From Nocardia blacklockiae (GTDB lineage Bacteria > Actinomycetota > Actinomycetes > Mycobacteriales > Mycobacteriaceae), in contig NZ_JADLRJ010000015.1 in the NCBI RefSeq assembly GCF_015477355.1, forward strand, positions 62,001 through 126,000: 64,000 nt of DNA. Direction: 5' to 3'. Position 1 is the first letter of the stretch; the number at the start of each line of letters is the position of its first letter. Of the stretch, positions 35,504 through 42,732 are shown piece by piece. Under the pieces are notes generated by a model. It was not told where the DNA came from, did not search any database, and saw only the letters and a program-made list of their open reading frames with translations. Made by a program: the position numbers and the translations under genes.

Positions 35504-36748
35504 GTGACGGTGACCGACGGCATCGGCCCGGGAATCGCCACCGTCGAGGGGACCGGCACGCCGAATTATCAGGCGCTGGCGCGGAAGATCGTGGACGGTC
35601 TCGACCTCTCCGCCGTTGCCGCGCGGGCCCGTTCGGACCCGGGTGTGCGCGGCGACCTGCTCACGGTGACCCGCTGCTGCATGGAGGCCATCGTCGCCGC
35701 CGCGCGCACCGGCGCGGCGGTGCCCGAGCGCGCGGCGGCCCGGGTGGAGGCGATCGCGGCGCGCTGGGCGGACCGGCAGCTGCCGGTGGAGTTGGTGCAG
35801 CACGCGGTGCACGCCGCCGCCGAGGCCGTCACCGAGGTGGTGGTGGGCGAACGCGGGCGGCCCGATGTCGCGGCCCGGCTGCACGGCGCGGGCGTGGTGC
35901 TGATCGAGGCGCTGCGCACGCTGTCGACCGCGGTGGTGCGCGGCTACGTCAACGAGGTGCGGGCGATGACCGGCGAGCGGCGGGTCGCCTCGCAGACGCT
36001 GGTGTCGGCGCTGCTGACCGGTCGTGCCGACGCGATCGCGCGGCGCCACAACGACATCGAGCTCGCGGAGCACTACCTGGTGGTGGCCGTCGCGCTGGCC
36101 GCACACCCCGATGAGCAGGATCCGCGCCTGGACGCCGGGGTGGTCGCGCGCCGCAAACTGCGCCGCGTGCAGGCCGAACTCGCCCGCGAGCAGGAGCCGC
36201 GGGCGCTCGCGCTGCTCAGCGTCGACGGCGGCACGGTGCTGGTGCCCGCCGACGCGTCCGGCTCGGCCGACGACCGGCTCCACGCGCTGATCGACCGGCT
36301 GAGCCGCGCCGCGGACGCGGAGGTCACGGCGGCGTTCGTGCCGGCGCCGCGCGCGCGGATCCCGGAGGCCGCCGACCGCGCGCATCAGCTGCTGGATCTG
36401 GCGCTGCGCCTGGGCCGCGGTCCTGGCCTGCACCGGTTCCGGGAGCTGGCCTGCGAATACCAGCTGGTGCAGCCGGGCCCGGCCAACCGGCACCTGCGGT
36501 CGCTGCTGGACCCGCTGCAAGCCGAGCCCGAACTGGTGGACACCGTCGACGCCTTCTTCGCCGCCCAGTGCAAACGCGAATCCGCAGCTCGCCGGCTGGG
36601 CATCTCGGTGAGCGCGGTGCGCCGCCGTCTCGACCGCATCACGGCGCTGACCGGGCTGAATCCGGACGCACCGACCGATTTGTGGTATCTGCGCGCGAGT
36701 TTCGTGGCGCGGATGCTGGAGCCGGGCCCGGCGGGCGGTCCGTTGTGA
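35504..36748 (+). CDS. PucR-family regulator
   Basis: 414 residues from GTG 35504 with GGGAGG at 6 nt. C-terminal HTH region KRESAARRLGISVSAVRRRLDRITALTG (about 347-375) followed by DLWYLRASFVAR. The middle domain carries RRKLRRVQAEL and LLSVDGGTVLVP. It is clearly a paralog of the gene at 45594 (same RRKLRRVQA and SVDGGTVLVP blocks), and more distant from the one at 33963. It precedes the cholesterol-oxidase-like gene by 95 nt on the same strand, which is a possible target. Confidence 0.85.
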   Translation: MTVTDGIGPGIATVEGTGTPNYQALARKIVDGLDLSAVAARARSDPGVRGDLLTVTRCCMEAIVAAARTGAAVPERAAARVEAIAARWADRQLPVELVQHAVHAAAEAVTEVVVGERGRPDVAARLHGAGVVLIEALRTLSTAVVRGYVNEVRAMTGERRVASQTLVSALLTGRADAIARRHNDIELAEHYLVVAVALAAHPDEQDPRLDAGVVARRKLRRVQAELAREQEPRALALLSVDGGTVLVPADASGSADDRLHALIDRLSRAADAEVTAAFVPAPRARIPEAADRAHQLLDLALRLGRGPGLHRFRELACEYQLVQPGPANRHLRSLLDPLQAEPELVDTVDAFFAAQCKRESAARRLGISVSAVRRRLDRITALTGLNPDAPTDLWYLRASFVARMLEPGPAGGPL

Positions 36749-36843
36749 CCCCTCGGTTGTCCGCCACGTACGCACTGGTAGTCGCCACAAAGCGCGGTAG
36801 CGCGGCGGATGCGGGCTGTTAGCGTCGAGTTCAGGAGGTGGCC

Positions 36844-38583
36844 ATGACCGCAGAGCGGCGGTTCGATGTCGACGTGCTGATCGTCGGATCCGGGTTCGGT
36901 GGCAGCGTGACGGCGCTGCGGCTGGTGGAGAAGGGATACCGCGTCGCGGTCGTGGAGGCCGGGCGCCGGTTCGCCGACGCCGACTTCGCCGCCACCAACT
37001 GGGATCTGCGCCGCTATCTGTGGGCGCCGCGGCTGGGTTGCTACGGGATTCAGCGCATCCACCGGCTGCGGGACTGTTTCATCCTCGCGGGCGCGGGCGT
37101 CGGGGGCGGTTCGCTCAACTACGCCAACACGCTCTACAAGCCCGGCCCGGCCTTCTTCGGCGACAAACAGTGGACCGAGATCACCGACTGGGACGCGGAA
37201 TTGAGCCCGCACTACGAGCAGGCGCGGACGATGCTGGGCGTGGTGCCCAACCCGCACACCACGCCCGCCGACGAGATCATCGAATCGGTGGCGCGGGACA
37301 TGGGCAAGGCCGACACCTTCGTACCGACACCGGTCGGCGTGTACTTCGGCGAACCCGGAAAGACCGTGCCCGACCCGTATTTCGGCGGCGTCGGCCCCGA
37401 GCGCACCGGCTGCGTCGAATGCGGCGAATGCATGACCGGCTGCCGCCACGGCGCGAAGAACACCTTGGTGAAGAACTACCTCGGTCTGGCCGAACGCGCA
37501 GGCGCGCAAGTGCATCCGCTGACCACGGTGACCGCGCTGCACCCGCAGCCCGACGGGAGCTGGCGGGTCGACACCCGCCGCACCGGGGCCTGGGTCCGGC
37601 GGCGTCCGCGCACCTTCACCGCTCGCTACGTGGTGCTGGCGGCGGGCACCTGGGGCACTCAGCAATTGCTGTTCCGGATGCGGGATTCCGGTGTGCTGCC
37701 GAATCTTTCGGCGCGGCTGGGGGTGTTGACCCGCACCAACTCGGAGGCCATTCTCGGAGCCGGGCGCACCGAGGTCGATCCCGGCCTGGACCTCACCGCC
37801 GGTGTCGCCATCACCTCTTCGTTCCATCCCACGCCCGACACCCACATCGAACCGGTTCGCTACGGCAAGGGCTCGAACGCGATGGGGCTCTTGCAGACCT
37901 ATCTTGTCGACGGCGGTCACCGCAGCCCGCGCTGGGTGCGGGTGTTCGCGACGGCGTTCGCGCACCCGGTCCGGACGGTGCGGCTGCTGCGCACGCACCG
38001 CTGGAGCGAGCGGACGTTGATCCTGCTGGTGATGCAGAGCCTGGACAACTCGATCACCACCTACACCAAGCGCGGCCTGTTCGGCCGGCGTTTCACCAGC
38101 AAACAGGGCTACGGCGAACCCAATCCCGCCTGGATCCCGCCCGGCCACGAGGTGACCCGGCGGGTCTCGGAGAAGCTCGGCGCCACCCCGGGCAGCACCT
38201 GGCCCGACGTCTTCGGCGTCCCGATGACCGCGCACTTCATCGGCGGCTGCGTGATCGGCGCCGATCCCGAGCACGGCGTGATCGACCCGTACCACCGCGT
38301 CTGGGGCTACCCGACGCTGAGCGTGGTCGACGGCTCGGCCATCTCGGCCAATCTCGGCGTGAACCCGTCGCTGACCATCGCGGCGCAGGCCGAACGCGCC
38401 GCCTCGCTGTGGCCCAACCGCGACGACGAGGACACCCGCCCGCCCATGGGCCACCCCTACCGCCGCATCCCCGCCGTACTGCCGCGCAACCCGGTCGTCC
38501 CGGCCGGCGCCCCGGCGGCGCTGCGCCTGCCGCTGTTCGTGGTACGCGATTCGGCCGACCGGGCCGGGGACCAATCGGCCTGA
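36844..38583 (+). CDS. choD: GMC-type oxidoreductase, cholesterol oxidase ChoD-like
   Basis: 579 residues. The FAD-binding motif VGSGFGGSVTALRL (about 12-25) is followed by GAGVGGGSLNYANTLY and VECGECMTGCRHGAKN, a cysteine-rich block seen in ChoD (Rv3409c-type) rather than in secreted cholesterol oxidases. C-terminal FGVPMTAHFIGGC and SVVDGSAISANLGVNPSLTI are the GMC active-site His and Asn region. It would oxidise a 3-hydroxysterol or a related alcohol. Cytoplasmic; no signal peptide. ATG 36844 follows AGGAGG at 5 nt. True cholesterol oxidase activity of ChoD proteins is disputed. Confidence 0.88.
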   Translation: MTAERRFDVDVLIVGSGFGGSVTALRLVEKGYRVAVVEAGRRFADADFAATNWDLRRYLWAPRLGCYGIQRIHRLRDCFILAGAGVGGGSLNYANTLYKPGPAFFGDKQWTEITDWDAELSPHYEQARTMLGVVPNPHTTPADEIIESVARDMGKADTFVPTPVGVYFGEPGKTVPDPYFGGVGPERTGCVECGECMTGCRHGAKNTLVKNYLGLAERAGAQVHPLTTVTALHPQPDGSWRVDTRRTGAWVRRRPRTFTARYVVLAAGTWGTQQLLFRMRDSGVLPNLSARLGVLTRTNSEAILGAGRTEVDPGLDLTAGVAITSSFHPTPDTHIEPVRYGKGSNAMGLLQTYLVDGGHRSPRWVRVFATAFAHPVRTVRLLRTHRWSERTLILLVMQSLDNSITTYTKRGLFGRRFTSKQGYGEPNPAWIPPGHEVTRRVSEKLGATPGSTWPDVFGVPMTAHFIGGCVIGADPEHGVIDPYHRVWGYPTLSVVDGSAISANLGVNPSLTIAAQAERAASLWPNRDDEDTRPPMGHPYRRIPAVLPRNPVVPAGAPAALRLPLFVVRDSADRAGDQSA

Positions 38584-38737
38584 GAGTTCGCCGAGGTCCC
38601 GAACGACCGGCACCGCGACCGCGGCCCAGGCACGGTGGTCGATGAACCCGGGCATGTCGTCGGCTACCCGTACCGTGTGTAGGGCGCTGAGTGAACGGGC
38701 CGGGCTGTACGAGTGATCGACCGGAAGAGGTGATCGC

Positions 38738-40186
38738 GTGCGCTGTGTGGTGTTCGGGGCGACCGGGTACATCGGGGGCCGGCTGGTGCCGGAGTTGCTG
38801 CGGCGGGGGCACGCGGTGCGGCTGCTGGTGCGCAGTCCGGAGAAACTGAGCGAGGTGCCGTGGCGCGATCGCGTGGAGGTGGTCGTCGGTGATGTCACCG
38901 ACGGCGACGCGGTGCAGCGGGCCGTCGCGGGGCAGGAGGTGCTCTACTACCTCGTCCACTCGCTGAGCTGCGACGACTTCGAGGACGTGGACCGCACGGC
39001 CGCCCGGATCGCGGCCGACCGCGCGGCGCGGGCGGGGCTGCGGCGGGTGGTGTACCTCGGCGGCATCACTCCGGAGGGGCAGGAGTTGTCGCGGCATCTG
39101 CGGTCCCGCGCCGAGGTGGGCGAGATCCTGCTCGCCGGGTCGACCCCGGCGCTGGTGCTGCGGGCCGCGGTGATCATCGGATCCGGTTCCGCCAGTTTCG
39201 AAATGCTGCGTTACCTGACCGAGCGGCTGCCGGTGATGGTGACCCCGCGCTGGGCGCACAACCGCAGTCAGCCCATCGCCGTGCGCGATGTCCTGCACTA
39301 CCTGGTCGGAGGCGCGGAACTGCCCGAATCGGTCACCGGGGCGTTCGACATCGGCGGTCCCGACGTGCTCACCTACCTGGACATGATGCGCGGCTACGCG
39401 GCCGTCGCCGACCTGCCGCGCCGGGTGATCCTCACCGTCCCCGTCCTGACGCCGTGGCTGTCGGCGCAGTGGGTGAATCTGGTGACGCCGGTGCCGCGTT
39501 CGATCGCGGTGCCGCTGATGGAATCACTGATCAACGACGTGGTCTGCCGCGACGACGCGATCGCCGAGCACATCGCGCCGCCGCCCGACGGCCCGACCGG
39601 CTACCGCCGTGCCGTCGAACTGGCGCTGGCGCGCATCAAGGACCTCGACGTGCCCACGCGCTGGTCGGACGCGGGCGCGCCGTCGGACCCGCTGCCCACC
39701 GACCCGGACTGGTCCGGCGGCTCGCTCTACACCGACGTGCGCGAACACGCCACCACCGCCGACCCGGAGCGGCTGTGGGCGGTGATCGAGGCGATCGGCG
39801 GCGAAAACGGTTGGTACTCTTTCCCGTTGGCGTGGGCGCTGCGCGGCTGGATCGACCGGGTCTCCGGCGGTGTGGGCCTGCGGCGCGGCCGCCGCGACCC
39901 GCAGCGGCTGCGACCCGGCGAGGCCCTGGACTGGTGGCGCGTCGAGCGCATCGACCGGCCGCGGCTGCTGCGCCTGCGGGCCGAGATGCGGGTGCCCGGC
40001 CGCGCGTGGCTGGAGCTGTCGGTCGCGCCCGGAACGGGGGCGGGCGCGGTCTACCGGCAGCGCGCCGTCTTCGAGCCGCACGGTTTCGCCGGACATCTGT
40101 ACTGGCACGCCATCGCACCCTTCCACGCGCTGATCTTCGGCGGCATGGCCCGCAACATCACCGGTGCGGCCGAACGGGAGCGGTGA
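38738..40186 (+). CDS. NAD-dependent epimerase-like SDR fused to DUF2867
   Basis: 482 residues. An extended-SDR domain (VFGATGYIGGRLVPELL at 5-21; YYLVHSL; VYLGGITPEGQELSRHLRSR) is joined to a C-terminal DUF2867 domain (about 325-480; GENGWYSFPLAWALRGWIDRVSGGVGLRRGRRDPQRLRPGEALDWWRVE). The YbjT-like fusion is known in many genomes but uncharacterised; DUF2867 has a START-like fold that may hold a lipophilic ligand. GTG 38738 has GAAGAGGTG upstream. Monocistronic. Confidence 0.85.
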   Translation: MRCVVFGATGYIGGRLVPELLRRGHAVRLLVRSPEKLSEVPWRDRVEVVVGDVTDGDAVQRAVAGQEVLYYLVHSLSCDDFEDVDRTAARIAADRAARAGLRRVVYLGGITPEGQELSRHLRSRAEVGEILLAGSTPALVLRAAVIIGSGSASFEMLRYLTERLPVMVTPRWAHNRSQPIAVRDVLHYLVGGAELPESVTGAFDIGGPDVLTYLDMMRGYAAVADLPRRVILTVPVLTPWLSAQWVNLVTPVPRSIAVPLMESLINDVVCRDDAIAEHIAPPPDGPTGYRRAVELALARIKDLDVPTRWSDAGAPSDPLPTDPDWSGGSLYTDVREHATTADPERLWAVIEAIGGENGWYSFPLAWALRGWIDRVSGGVGLRRGRRDPQRLRPGEALDWWRVERIDRPRLLRLRAEMRVPGRAWLELSVAPGTGAGAVYRQRAVFEPHGFAGHLYWHAIAPFHALIFGGMARNITGAAERER

Positions 40187-40232
40187 TTCGCGGCGAGGCT
40201 ATTGACAGCCCCCGAGGCCGGGATGCTTTACT

Positions 40233-40251
40233 TTAGGCGAGGCTTACCTCG
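40233..40251. promoter_or_regulatory. IdeR/DtxR iron box 1
   Basis: TTAGGCGAGGCTTACCTCG matches the 19-bp IdeR consensus (TTAGGTTAGGCTAACCTAA) at most positions. A TTGACA at 40202-40207 may be the -35 of the promoter it overlaps. Directly followed by a second box. Confidence 0.85.
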
Positions 40252-40270
40252 TTAGTTGAGGCTAACCTCC
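40252..40270. promoter_or_regulatory. IdeR/DtxR iron box 2
   Basis: TTAGTTGAGGCTAACCTCC, abutting box 1 without a gap, about 31 nt upstream of the bfd start. Two adjacent 19-bp sites on one face of the promoter suggest tight cooperative iron control of bfd and bfrA. Confidence 0.85.
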
Positions 40271-40301
40271 CGACCTTGTCCCCGTGTTACCGAGGCCCGC
40301 C

Positions 40302-40514
40302 GTGTACGTCTGCATCTGCAACGCCGTCTCCGAGAAGGACGTGCATCGTTGTGTCGCCGCCGGCGCCTGTTCCACCCGTCAGGTGAAGCTGGCGTGCGGC
40401 TGGAAGCCCGGTTGCGGTTCGTGCACCTCGCGCCTGGCCGAGGTGGTGGGCCGTGCTCGCGCCGAGGCGTCGGCGGAGGTCGCCGCCGAGGTGGCAGGGG
40501 TTCCGGCCGCCTGA
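40302..40514 (+). CDS. bfd: Bacterioferritin-associated ferredoxin
   Basis: 70 residues. The four 2Fe-2S ligands are at the canonical places: Cys4 and Cys6 (VCIC) and Cys38 and Cys41 (GCGSC). In other bacteria Bfd reduces the mineral core of bacterioferritin to release iron. GTG 40302 was chosen because GAGG lies 6 nt upstream and the product then starts VYVCICNA like known Bfd; a GTG at 40284 would add six residues. Upstream are two IdeR boxes and 60 nt downstream is bfrA. Confidence 0.93.
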   Translation: MYVCICNAVSEKDVHRCVAAGACSTRQVKLACGWKPGCGSCTSRLAEVVGRARAEASAEVAAEVAGVPAA

Positions 40515-40521
40515 TCCGTAG

Positions 40522-40540
40522 TCAGGTCTGCCTTACCGGG
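40522..40540. promoter_or_regulatory. Weak IdeR-like box before bfrA
   Basis: TCAGGTCTGCCTTACCGGG keeps the AGG and TTACC half-sites but only about 11 of 19 consensus positions. It lies between bfd and bfrA. It may give bfrA its own iron response or be a chance match. Confidence 0.35.
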
Positions 40541-40574
40541 TGGTCTCCTGTGAGCTGTGACACGATCACACGCT

Positions 40575-41057
40575 ATGGAAGGCGACAAGGAAATCATCGG
40601 GCTGCTCAACGAGCAGTTGACAGCCGAACTCACGGCGATCAACCAGTACTTCCTGCACGCGAAGATGCAGGAGAACTGGGGTTTCACCAAACTCGCCAAG
40701 CACACCCGCTACGAATCCATCGATGAGATGAAGCACGCGGAGCTGCTCACCGACCGGATCCTGTTCCTCGAGGGGCTGCCGAACTATCAGAAGCTCAACG
40801 CGCTGCGCATCGGGCAGACCGTGCCCGAGCAGTTGCGGGCGGACCTGCAGATCGAGATGGAGGCGGTGGACCGGCTGCGCGGCGGCATCGAGCTGATGCG
40901 TTCGCGCGGCGACGTCACCTCGGCGCGCATCTTCGAGGCCATCCTCGAGGACGAAGAGCACCACGTCGACTACCTCGAGACCGAGCTGGACCTGCTCGAG
41001 AAGCTCGGCGAGCAGCTCTACCTGCAGCGCTACACCGACACCCCCGAAGGGGACTGA
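40575..41057 (+). CDS. bfrA: Bacterioferritin
   Basis: 160 residues, the size of BfrA. All ferroxidase ligands are present (Glu18, Glu51, His54, Glu94, Glu127, His130) and Met52 can bind haem between subunits. It forms a 24-subunit iron storage cage. ATG 40575 is well placed though no strong ribosome site is seen. The gene follows bfd, so storage and release functions are adjacent, under IdeR-type control as with mycobacterial bfrA, where IdeR with iron activates storage genes. Confidence 0.96.
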   Translation: MEGDKEIIGLLNEQLTAELTAINQYFLHAKMQENWGFTKLAKHTRYESIDEMKHAELLTDRILFLEGLPNYQKLNALRIGQTVPEQLRADLQIEMEAVDRLRGGIELMRSRGDVTSARIFEAILEDEEHHVDYLETELDLLEKLGEQLYLQRYTDTPEGD

Positions 41058-41058
41058 T

Positions 41059-41073
41059 CGGGCCGGCGGCCCG
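41059..41073. terminator. Short hairpin after bfrA
   Basis: CGGGCC-GGC-GGCCCG directly follows the bfrA stop codon. The 6-bp GC stem with 3-nt loop is consistent with a terminator shared with the convergent inhibitor gene. Confidence 0.45.
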
Positions 41074-41136
41074 CGCCGAGGCCGTGGAGGATCGTCTCGA
41101 CGACGACGTCCGCGGCCTGGGCGCAATCCGCGGTGA

Positions 41137-41538
41137 TCAGAAGCGGAAGGTGGCGCCCGCGCCTTCCAGCGCGCAGGTGTTGGCGAAGGTGTGCTGGTAG
41201 TCGACGGGGCGCGATTCCCATGTGCCGGTGACCCGCACGGTCACCGGATCCCAGATCATCGTGCACATGCGATGCTCGTCGCCCGCCGCGACCGCGTCGA
41301 GGTCGCCGCCGCGCTCGGTGAGCTGTGCGCAGGCGGCCTGCGGATCGGGATGGGTGCCGCCCGCGGGCTGGCAGTCCAGGGTCACCGTCCGCTGCGGCGG
41401 CGCGGACTGGTCACCGGGCGCGACCGACAGCGTGAGCCGCGATCCCGGTTCGTCCTGGGCATGGGCGGGTCCGGTCAGCGCCAGCGCCGCGAGCAGCACA
41501 CCGGGCGCGACGACCAGGGCCCGTATCGGAAAACGCAC
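41137..41538 (-). CDS. Secreted SSI-type subtilisin inhibitor
   Basis: 133 residues from GTG 41538 with GGAGG at 8 nt. Signal peptide ends at AHA-QD (about 28). The mature domain aligns with Streptomyces subtilisin inhibitor: TVTLDC, GTHPDPQAAC, the reactive-site loop C92-T-M94-I95 with WDPVTV, and TFANTC. Four cysteines (56, 70, 92, 122) match the two SSI disulfides, and P1 would be Met94 as in SSI. It should inhibit subtilisin-like serine proteases outside the cell. Single gene. Confidence 0.9.
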   Translation of the reverse strand: MRFPIRALVVAPGVLLAALALTGPAHAQDEPGSRLTLSVAPGDQSAPPQRTVTLDCQPAGGTHPDPQAACAQLTERGGDLDAVAAGDEHRMCTMIWDPVTVRVTGTWESRPVDYQHTFANTCALEGAGATFRF

Positions 41539-41622
41539 GTCATCGACCTCCGCCTCGACTGATCACTTCGCCACCGAGCCTAGCCCCGCCGCCCGAGTGG
41601 CCCGGCGCACCGCAGTCGTCAC

Positions 41623-41702
41623 CGCATGACGGCGGCCGTCGCCGGACCCGTAGGTACGCGACCGCATGGCGGCGGCCGTCGACGGGCCCGCAGGTACGCG
41701 AC
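41623..41702. repeat. 40-bp imperfect tandem duplication
   Basis: Two 40-bp units (41623-41662 and 41663-41702, each beginning CGCATG and ending GGTACGCGAC) differ at only a few bases. A truncated third copy (CGGATGGCG) follows. The unit is not a multiple of three and lies at the 5' end of the EEP gene, so ATG codons inside it are in different frames. Confidence 0.85.
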
Positions 41703-41719
41703 CGGATGGCGAACCGGTC

Positions 41720-42721
41720 ATGGCCGGGTTGGTGGCGGACCCGGCCGCGTGTTTGCCTGTAGCCGTGTGGTCGAAGGTGATTCGGGTCGGGGTTCAGGTG
41801 CTCGCGGGACTCGCGACCTTCGCGGGGGCGGTGGGCGTCGGGTTGCATTTCAGTTCCTCGTGGGCGCGGGTGTTGGTGCTGGCGGCATCGGGTGCCCCGT
41901 ATTTGATGGTCGGCGCGGTGGTCGGGGTCGTGGGGTTCGCCGCGGTGCGCAATCGGGTGGGGGCGGCGGTGGCGATCGTGGTCGTCGCCGCGGCGCTGTG
42001 GACACTCGCCCCGCTCTACGCCGGGCGCTCCAGCGCGGCCGACGGGCCCGGTGTGACGGTCCTGCAGTCCAATCTGCTGTTCGACGGCGCGGACCCGGCG
42101 GCGCTGGTCGAGCAGGTGCGCGCCCGGAACGTCACGGTGCTCACGGTCGACGAACTCACCCCGGCCGCGGTCGAGGCGCTGGGCCGGGCGGGGCTCGACG
42201 AGCTACTGCCGCACCGGTTCCTGTCCCCGGGCCGGACCGCGACCGGGACCGGCATCTGGAGCGCCCACCCGCTGTCGGAGACCGTCGAATACGACGGGTT
42301 CGTCCTGAACCAGCTGTCGGCCACGGCGGCCGTCCCGGGCGTCGGACCGGTCACCGTGTACGCGTTCCATCCCGTGCCGCCGATCTTCGGCACGCGGCAG
42401 TGGGGCGACGAATTGGCCCGGCTCCGTGCGATTCTCGACCGCGCGCCGGACCGTCCGGCGATCGTCGGCGGCGACTTCAACGCGACCTACGACCACGCGC
42501 AGTTCCGCGCGCTGCTGACCGGACGCTTCCACGACGCCGCCGAGCAATCGGGCGCGGGCTACCTGGCCACCTATCCCACCGACAAGCGCTGGCCGCCGCT
42601 CATCGGCATCGACCACATCCTCGTCGCGGGCGGCCGCGCGGGCGGCGTGGACACCGTGTCGCTGCCCGGCGCGGACCACCGGGCGCTGGTGGCGCGGATC
42701 GGATTCGATTCGGCGCGTTGA
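41720..42721 (+). CDS. Endonuclease/exonuclease/phosphatase-family membrane protein
   Basis: 333 residues from ATG 41720. Three N-terminal transmembrane helices (about 15-35, 45-70, 75-98) are followed by an EEP catalytic domain: QSNLLFDG, GGDFNATYDH (metal and phosphate-binding Asp and Asn), IDHILV and GADHRALVARI (catalytic His). The membrane-bound type is common in actinobacteria; substrate unknown. Upstream ATG codons at 41626 and 41666 lie within the 40-bp duplication; GTG 41765 is another option. Confidence 0.82.
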   Translation: MAGLVADPAACLPVAVWSKVIRVGVQVLAGLATFAGAVGVGLHFSSSWARVLVLAASGAPYLMVGAVVGVVGFAAVRNRVGAAVAIVVVAAALWTLAPLYAGRSSAADGPGVTVLQSNLLFDGADPAALVEQVRARNVTVLTVDELTPAAVEALGRAGLDELLPHRFLSPGRTATGTGIWSAHPLSETVEYDGFVLNQLSATAAVPGVGPVTVYAFHPVPPIFGTRQWGDELARLRAILDRAPDRPAIVGGDFNATYDHAQFRALLTGRFHDAAEQSGAGYLATYPTDKRWPPLIGIDHILVAGGRAGGVDTVSLPGADHRALVARIGFDSAR

Positions 42722-42732
42722 CCTTTCGCGGC

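Noticed and set aside
35259-35507. 82-codon frame before the second PucR gene
   Set aside because: No ribosome site, no family resemblance, and the region holds the promoter dyad.
38584-38737. Short leftward coding-like stretch (DDMPGFIDHRAW...) after choD
   Set aside because: About 30 residues without a start or defined family; too short to call a gene remnant.
40548-40570. TGTGA-CACGA-TCACA as a CRP site before bfrA
   Set aside because: The spacer is 5 nt instead of 6 and a regulatory role next to IdeR boxes is unsupported.
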